A DNA stretch of 9,859 nucleotides from Rhodoferax sp. (GTDB lineage: Bacteria > Pseudomonadota > Gammaproteobacteria > Burkholderiales > Burkholderiaceae_C), in contig JAUXQA010000334.1 of assembly GCA_030683195.1 (NCBI GenBank), positions 1 to 9,859 of the forward strand. Reading direction: 5' to 3'. The notes under the pieces were generated by a model. The model did no database searches. It was not told the DNA's origin and was given only the letters and a program-made list of their open reading frames with translations. Below are positions 5,698 through 9,859 of the stretch, in pieces. The position numbers were made by a program, and so were the translations under genes. Every line of letters begins with the position of its first letter. The stretch's first letter is position 1.

Positions 5698-7020
5698 ATG
5701 ACAGCGCGACGACACAGCCGGGTGCTGGGCATCGACTTTGGCACGTCCAATTCCGCTGCGGCGTTGGTGGACGACGAGGGCTTTCTGCGGGTGATTCCCC
5801 TGGAAGCCCACAGCCCCTCCATGCCCACCGCCCTGTTTTTTCCGGCCGAAGGCGACCACATTGCCTACGGCACCGACGCCATGCAAACCTACCTGCGGGG
5901 GGCACAGGAACAAGACCCGGGTGGGCGCCTGATGCGCGCCATCAAGAGCCTGCTGGGCAGCAAACTCATGGACGAGCAAACCGTGGTCAACGGGCAGCTC
6001 ATGGGGTTCTTTGACATCGTGGTGCTCTTTTTCAAGGAGCTGAAGGCCCGCTCAGAGCGACACCTCGGGTTTGAGGTGCGTGCTGCCATGCTGGGGCGCC
6101 CGGTGCATTTTGTCGATGACCATGCCGACCGCGATGCCCTGGCACAAGCCACGCTGGAGCGTGCGGCCCGGGCAGCCGGGTTTGAGTCGGTGAGCTTTGA
6201 GTTGGAGCCCATTGCTGCAGCGTTTGACTTTGAGCGCCGGGTGGATCGGGACACCACCGTGCTGGTGGTGGACATTGGTGGGGGCACCTCCGACTTCACC
6301 GTGATCCAGCTCGGCCCCGATCGGCAAAAAAACGCCAACCGGGCAGCTGACGTGCTGGCCACCACCGGTACGCACATCGGTGGCACTGACTTTGACCGCT
6401 TGCTGAACCTGGGCTGCGTCATGCCGCACCTGGGCCTGGGTCACACCGGCCCCAGCGGGCGCGAGGTGCCCAGCAGCGTGTTCTTCGACCTGTCCACCTG
6501 GCACCTGATCCACCACGCCTACTCGCGCAAAAGCCTGGCGCAAGCCACGGAGTTATGGCGCTCATACACGGACCGCCGCCTGCACGAGCGGCTGATGGAC
6601 GTGCTGCGCGAGCGCCAGGGGCACCAGATTCTGGCGCACGTAGAGGAGGCCAAAATCAGTTGCTCCATGAGCAGCGCACCGGCAGATATCGACCTGGACT
6701 GCGTTGAGCCTGGTCTGACCGCGGCGCTGACCCCCGAGCACATGCGCGCATTGCTGGCGCAGCAGGTGGGCACAGTTGTTCAGTGCGCAAAAGCCTGCGT
6801 TGAACGCGCCGCCAGTGGCTCAGCAGCCATTGACGTGGTGTACCTGACCGGTGGCTCGTCGGCTCTGACGCCGCTGGTAGATGCGCTGAACCTAGCCTTC
6901 CCCGGCGCCAGTCTGGTCAAGGGCGACCGCTTCGGCGGCGTGGCAGCCGGCCTGGCCTGGGCGGGTTTCGCAGCGGGCCAGCAGGTGCAGCATCAGGAGA
7001 CGTCCGAAATGCTATTATAA
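5698..7020 (+). CDS. yegD: YegD-type Hsp70-like ATPase (nucleotide-binding domain only)
   Basis: A 440-residue Hsp70/actin-fold protein, close in size and layout to E. coli YegD (about 450). The ATPase motifs are all present: phosphate-1 loop GIDFGTSNS (11-19), phosphate-2 loop VVDIGGGTSDFTV (190-202) and the adenosine motif LTGGSSALTPLV (383-394). Near the C-terminus GGVAAGLAWAG follows the usual Hsp70 NBD pattern. The beta-sandwich substrate-binding domain and lid of DnaK are absent, so it is not a classical chaperone; its client is unknown. An insertion at about 236-300 (VMPHLGLG to DRRLHERL) replaces the usual subdomain and is typical of the YegD branch. It starts four bases after the esterase stop with no Shine-Dalgarno, suggesting coupling. 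Its last codons and TAA lie inside a hairpin (7010-7028) of a probable repeat, so the natural C-terminus may have been altered. Confidence 0.93.
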   Translation: MTARRHSRVLGIDFGTSNSAAALVDDEGFLRVIPLEAHSPSMPTALFFPAEGDHIAYGTDAMQTYLRGAQEQDPGGRLMRAIKSLLGSKLMDEQTVVNGQLMGFFDIVVLFFKELKARSERHLGFEVRAAMLGRPVHFVDDHADRDALAQATLERAARAAGFESVSFELEPIAAAFDFERRVDRDTTVLVVDIGGGTSDFTVIQLGPDRQKNANRAADVLATTGTHIGGTDFDRLLNLGCVMPHLGLGHTGPSGREVPSSVFFDLSTWHLIHHAYSRKSLAQATELWRSYTDRRLHERLMDVLRERQGHQILAHVEEAKISCSMSSAPADIDLDCVEPGLTAALTPEHMRALLAQQVGTVVQCAKACVERAASGSAAIDVVYLTGGSSALTPLVDALNLAFPGASLVKGDRFGGVAAGLAWAGFAAGQQVQHQETSEMLL

Positions 7021-7028
7021 AAATAGCA
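7010..7028 (+). repeat. Hairpin containing the yegD stop codon
   Basis: TGCTATT (7010-7016) and AATAGCA (7022-7028) form a perfect seven-base-pair stem around the loop ATAAA (7017-7021). The yegD TAA is in the loop. No T tract follows, so it is not a standard intrinsic terminator. Confidence 0.6.
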
Positions 7029-7055
7029 ACCGACCTAATTAATACGCCGGCTAGA

Positions 7056-7080
7056 GCCCTGTTTATTCAATAAATAGGGC
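7056..7080 (+). repeat. Long inverted repeat between yegD and the GGDEF-EAL gene
   Basis: GCCCTGTTTATT (7056-7067) and AATAAATAGGGC (7069-7080) are complementary over 12 positions, with one G-U pair, around a single C. In RNA the loop would open to about TTCAA. It has no following T tract. It could protect the yegD mRNA 3' end, act as a weak or Rho-assisted terminator, or be a protein-binding dyad. Confidence 0.6.
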
Positions 7081-7124
7081 CAATACTCGTGTATGTGCCA
7101 CTTGAGCCCGTCATCTGAATCAAA

Positions 7125-7166
7125 ATGAAGCTAATCAACGCTTTCATTTTCTGGTCCACCCCTTGA
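7125..7166 (+). CDS. Possible 13-codon upstream ORF overlapping the TTG start
   Basis: ATG at 7125 opens MKLINAFIFWSTP and stops at TGA 7164-7166, sharing TTGA with the TTG start of the GGDEF-EAL gene at 7163. No Shine-Dalgarno precedes either start. It could be a coupling leader peptide, or only chance. No similarity is recognised. Confidence 0.2.
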   Translation: MKLINAFIFWSTP

Positions 7167-9406
7167 ACCCTTCCGATCCGCCGTCTGACTCGACCCACCT
7201 GGACACCCTTGCACAACTCCGGTTGGCGCTGCGGGAACAACAGGTGATTCTGGACACGGCCGGCGTGGGCATCGTCTTCATTCAGCAGCGCCGGATCATC
7301 CGCTGCAATCAACGCTACGCCGAGATTTACGGCTATGCCAACGCCACAGAGATGCTGGGCAACACCACCGCCTCGCTGTACCCCAACGATGCCGCTTCGC
7401 GCGCTCTGGGAGAGGCGGCCTACCCCACGATGGCCCGGGGCCAGTCCTACAAATCAGAGGTACGGATGAAGCGTCGGGACCAGACCGGGTTCTGGGCCCA
7501 TCTGACTGGCAAACTCGTGAACCCCGGCGACACGGGTGAAGGCTCCATCTGGATTGTTGACGACATCACTGAGCAAAAATCAGCGCGGGCGCAGCTCGAA
7601 GAGGTGTTGATTGAGCAAAGCCTGATTTTGGACAACGCCATGGTGGGCATTGTTTTTCTGCGCCAGCGTATGGCAACCCGGTGCAATCAGGCCTTCGAGA
7701 CCTTGCTGGGCTACCAACCCGGCGAACTGCGCGGCTGCTCATCACGCAAGTGGTATCTGAATGAGCAAGACTGGCTTGAGGCAGCCAGCCTCTGGCAGGT
7801 CCCATTCTCAAAAGGCTTGGGCTTTGAGGGAGAGATGCGACTATGCCAAAAGGATGGCACCGCCATTGACTGCGATGTGCGCGCCAGGGCGATTGACCCC
7901 AAGAACCCGGGTGAGGGTTCCATCTGGATCACGATGGACATCAGCGCCCGTAAGCGGGCAGAAAACGCGCTGCTTCAGGCCCGTGCCGACCTGGAGAAAC
8001 TGGTGGAAAGCCGGACTCTGGAGCTCAAGCGCACCGTGATGGCCCTTGAAAGAAAGGCCATAGAGCAAAAAGAGTCGGAGGCCATGATCCAGCGGCTGGC
8101 GCATTTTGACCCGCTCACCGGACTGCCCAACCGGCTTTTGCTCAACGACCGCAGCGAGCACGCCCTGAACATCGCACGGCGCAACCAACAGTGCCTTGCC
8201 CTGATGTTTTTGGACCTGGACCACTTCAAAAACATCAACGACTCCCTGGGACACCGGGTGGGTGACCAAGTGCTGGTGGGGTTGGCGACGCGGCTGAAGT
8301 CAGCCGTACGCGAACAAGACACAGTGGCACGCCTGGGTGGCGATGAGTTCATTGTCTTGTTGCCCGACACGGATGCTGAAGGCGCGGCCCGCGTGGCAAA
8401 GAAGCTGCTGCAGACAACACTGAGGCCGTTTCAGATCGAACAAAACGAACTCACCGTGACCCCGTCGATTGGCATCGCGCTGTACCCGCAGGATGGCACA
8501 GACCTGGACACACTGTCGCGCAGCGCCGATGCAGCGATGTACCACGCCAAAGAAGAGGGGCGCAATAACTACCGGTTCTTCACCTGCGAAATTCAGGCGC
8601 AGTCGGATCGGACGCTTGTGCTGGACAACGCCCTGCGCCGCGCCCTGGAGCGCGACCAACTGCAGTTGCATTTTCAGCCCCAAATCTCGCTGCGCACAGG
8701 CCAAATCGTGGGGGCTGAAGCCCTGCTGCGCTGGAACCATCCCCAGTTGGGATCGGTATCACCTGCGGAGTTCATTCCCGTGGCTGAGAGCAACGGCCTG
8801 ATTTTGCCGATCGGGGAGTGGGTGTTGCGCACTGCGCTCAAGCAATTGGGCGAATGGATCGCACGCGGCATGGCACCCATCACCCTGGCGGTTAATTTGT
8901 CGGCACTGCAGTTTCGCCATGCCAACCTGCCCCAACTGGTCAGCAGCATCCTGCTGGATGCGGCCCTGGCCCCTGGAGTGCTGGAGCTGGAGCTGACCGA
9001 AGGTGTGGCCATGACCCACCCGCTGAGCGCCATTGCCACTATGGACGACCTGCACCGGCGAGGGGTGCGTATGTCGATTGATGACTTTGGCACGGGCTAT
9101 TCGTCCCTGAGCTACCTCAAACGGTTTCAGGTCTACAAGCTCAAAATTGACCAGTCTTTTGTGCGAGACATCACCGACGACCCCGATGACAAAGCCATCG
9201 TGGGCGCCATCATCAGCATGGCCAGCAGCCTGGGCCTGAAAACCATCGCCGAAGGCGTGGAGACAGCAGGCCAACTGGCCTTCTTGCGGGCGCGAGGCTG
9301 CGACGAGGTGCAGGGCTACTTCTTCAGCCGCCCCTTGCCGGCCGACGCCTTCGAGAAGTTCACCCTGCAGCACCGACCCGAACTCATTCAAATCCAGCTG
9401 TCCTGA
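7163..9406 (+). CDS. PAS-PAS-GGDEF-EAL cyclic di-GMP signalling protein
   Basis: A 747-residue cytosolic protein with the machinery to make and break cyclic di-GMP. Two PAS/PAC sensor modules (about 26-137 and 151-262) are tandem near-copies. A helical linker (about 263-312, LEKLVESRTLELKRTV) leads to the GGDEF domain: FDPLTGLPNR (315-324), FLDLDHFKNIND (349-360), GGDEF at 392-396, and RxxD (REQD, 383-386) five residues before it. The EAL domain has E519-A-L, N578 in NLS, E610, DDFGTGYSSL (640-649), K661 in KLKID, E697 in AEGVE and Q717 in VQGYFFSRP. All metal and general-base positions of active phosphodiesterases are present. Net activity cannot be told from sequence. The only in-frame start after the upstream TGA at 7103 is TTG at 7163, with no Shine-Dalgarno; later GTG/TTG starts would trim only the pre-PAS tail. 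No membrane segment is seen. Confidence 0.95.
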   Translation: MNPSDPPSDSTHLDTLAQLRLALREQQVILDTAGVGIVFIQQRRIIRCNQRYAEIYGYANATEMLGNTTASLYPNDAASRALGEAAYPTMARGQSYKSEVRMKRRDQTGFWAHLTGKLVNPGDTGEGSIWIVDDITEQKSARAQLEEVLIEQSLILDNAMVGIVFLRQRMATRCNQAFETLLGYQPGELRGCSSRKWYLNEQDWLEAASLWQVPFSKGLGFEGEMRLCQKDGTAIDCDVRARAIDPKNPGEGSIWITMDISARKRAENALLQARADLEKLVESRTLELKRTVMALERKAIEQKESEAMIQRLAHFDPLTGLPNRLLLNDRSEHALNIARRNQQCLALMFLDLDHFKNINDSLGHRVGDQVLVGLATRLKSAVREQDTVARLGGDEFIVLLPDTDAEGAARVAKKLLQTTLRPFQIEQNELTVTPSIGIALYPQDGTDLDTLSRSADAAMYHAKEEGRNNYRFFTCEIQAQSDRTLVLDNALRRALERDQLQLHFQPQISLRTGQIVGAEALLRWNHPQLGSVSPAEFIPVAESNGLILPIGEWVLRTALKQLGEWIARGMAPITLAVNLSALQFRHANLPQLVSSILLDAALAPGVLELELTEGVAMTHPLSAIATMDDLHRRGVRMSIDDFGTGYSSLSYLKRFQVYKLKIDQSFVRDITDDPDDKAIVGAIISMASSLGLKTIAEGVETAGQLAFLRARGCDEVQGYFFSRPLPADAFEKFTLQHRPELIQIQLS

Positions 9407-9437
9407 CCCCCAGCTGGGCGCTTGGCAGCACGGGCGC

Positions 9438-9859
9438 TCATTTCTCAATGGATGGGGCCTTGGCACCTGGCGCAGAGATGGCGTGCAGGCTCAGGCTTTT
9501 GATCATGGACTGCTCCAGCAGCTTCACCTTGGGCTCAATGGAGGCCTGAGTTTCTTCGACCAGACGGTCCATCAACGCCCGGTGCATCTCGCCGCCCATT
9601 TGCAAATACTTGCGGTTGACGGGTGACTCGATGATGGCAATGAGCTGGCGCAGTTCAGTCTCGCTGAAACGCTCGTGCATCAAGGCACCAATGGTGAGCG
9701 GCGCAAGCCGCAAGGCACGCTCACGCACCAGCGGCACGGCCTCGTCCACATAACGCCTGATGTCGGCCTGGATTTCCTGGGCCACAAACTCGCGTTTGTC
9801 CGCCTCCACCCGGGTCTGCAGTGCCAAACCTGCCTGTTGCAGCATGAGCTTGGCGGGTT
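9438..9859 (-). CDS. DUF2059 domain-containing protein, C-terminal part (truncated by window edge)
   Basis: About 140 codons of a protein whose 5' end lies beyond the right edge. The frame is open above the first ATG at 9845 (PAKL precedes it), so that ATG is probably internal. The signature is FSETELRQLIAIIESPVNRKY followed by a helical segment with MHRALMDRLVEET, the pattern of DUF2059 proteins (an FTEEEL-L-x-FYESPxGKK type core). DUF2059 proteins usually carry a signal peptide and are thought to be envelope-located with unknown function; the signal peptide would lie outside the window. The visible part is mostly alpha-helical and charged. It is convergent with the GGDEF-EAL gene, 31 bases between stops, so the pair share only the intergenic end. 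Confidence 0.82.
   Translation of the reverse strand, partial: PAKLMLQQAGLALQTRVEADKREFVAQEIQADIRRYVDEAVPLVRERALRLAPLTIGALMHERFSETELRQLIAIIESPVNRKYLQMGGEMHRALMDRLVEETQASIEPKVKLLEQSMIKSLSLHAISAPGAKAPSIEK

Larger units (their letters stand above)
7010..7080. repeat. Probable Comamonadaceae-type dispersed extragenic repeat with two hairpins
   Basis: This AT-richer stretch has a 5' hairpin (7010-7028), a CGCCGGCTAGAGCC-like centre (7045-7058) and a 3' hairpin (7056-7080). From memory, Comamonadaceae genomes carry abundant short intergenic repeats of the form GCTAT-loop-ATAGC, then a GCGC-rich and CTAGAG-like segment. This copy looks like a diverged member. The structure is seen; family membership is inferred from recall and needs a genome search. 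Confidence 0.4.

Noticed and set aside
7102..7126. TTGAGC as a -35 for the GGDEF-EAL gene
   Set aside because: No acceptable -10 lies 16-18 bases downstream; the nearest AT-rich hexamer is only 13 bases away.
9409..9418. CCCAGCTGGG palindrome between the convergent stops
   Set aside because: It has no loop and no T tract, and a ten-base palindrome in GC-rich DNA can arise by chance; not convincing as a terminator.
8759..9466. A 235-codon minus-strand frame over the EAL domain
   Set aside because: Antisense to a fully conserved EAL domain; no motif and no plausible ribosome site.

Overview
The window is GC-rich chromosomal DNA that reads as a betaproteobacterium, most likely Burkholderiales/Comamonadaceae (Rhodoferax- or Polaromonas-like). 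This is inferred from the protein style, the divergent rsmD-coaD / ftsY arrangement, the DUF2059 protein and a Comamonadaceae-like extragenic repeat; no rRNA or other marker is present to prove it. I see no insertion sequence, phage gene, tRNA, rRNA or CRISPR array, and no gene-free stretch longer than 300 bases.

Left part (1-2726, all minus strand): the N-terminal 334 codons of a P2-type cation-transporting ATPase run off the left edge. Its start overlaps the stop of a universal stress protein (USP) by ATGA. Upstream of usp lies an FNR/Anr-like dyad at exactly class II spacing from a -10-like element, so the usp-ATPase pair looks like an oxygen-responsive operon. Next come coaD (coenzyme A synthesis) and rsmD (16S rRNA methylation), 17 bases apart, as a second minus-strand operon.

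Middle part (2796-7020, plus strand): ftsY (SRP receptor) diverges from rsmD across 69 bases. It is followed by a GAF-like/GGDEF diguanylate cyclase, whose best promoter would put transcription start on the A of its ATG (leaderless). Then come an alpha/beta hydrolase of the carboxylesterase/acyl-protein thioesterase family and, 4 bases later, a YegD-type Hsp70-like ATPase with no substrate-binding domain.

Right part (7010-9859): two hairpins, probably parts of one dispersed repeat, lie between yegD and the next gene. That gene is a PAS-PAS-GGDEF-EAL protein with a TTG start and every c-di-GMP synthesis and hydrolysis signature intact. A convergent, 5'-truncated DUF2059 gene ends the window.

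The genes are mostly housekeeping. The accessory theme is signalling: two c-di-GMP enzymes within 6 kb and a stress/ion-transport operon with a plausible anaerobic promoter. I do not see strong evidence for an undescribed multi-gene system. The observations most worth following are the FNR-like promoter, the apparent leaderless start, the repeat that supplies the end of yegD, and the short upstream ORF overlapping the TTG start.
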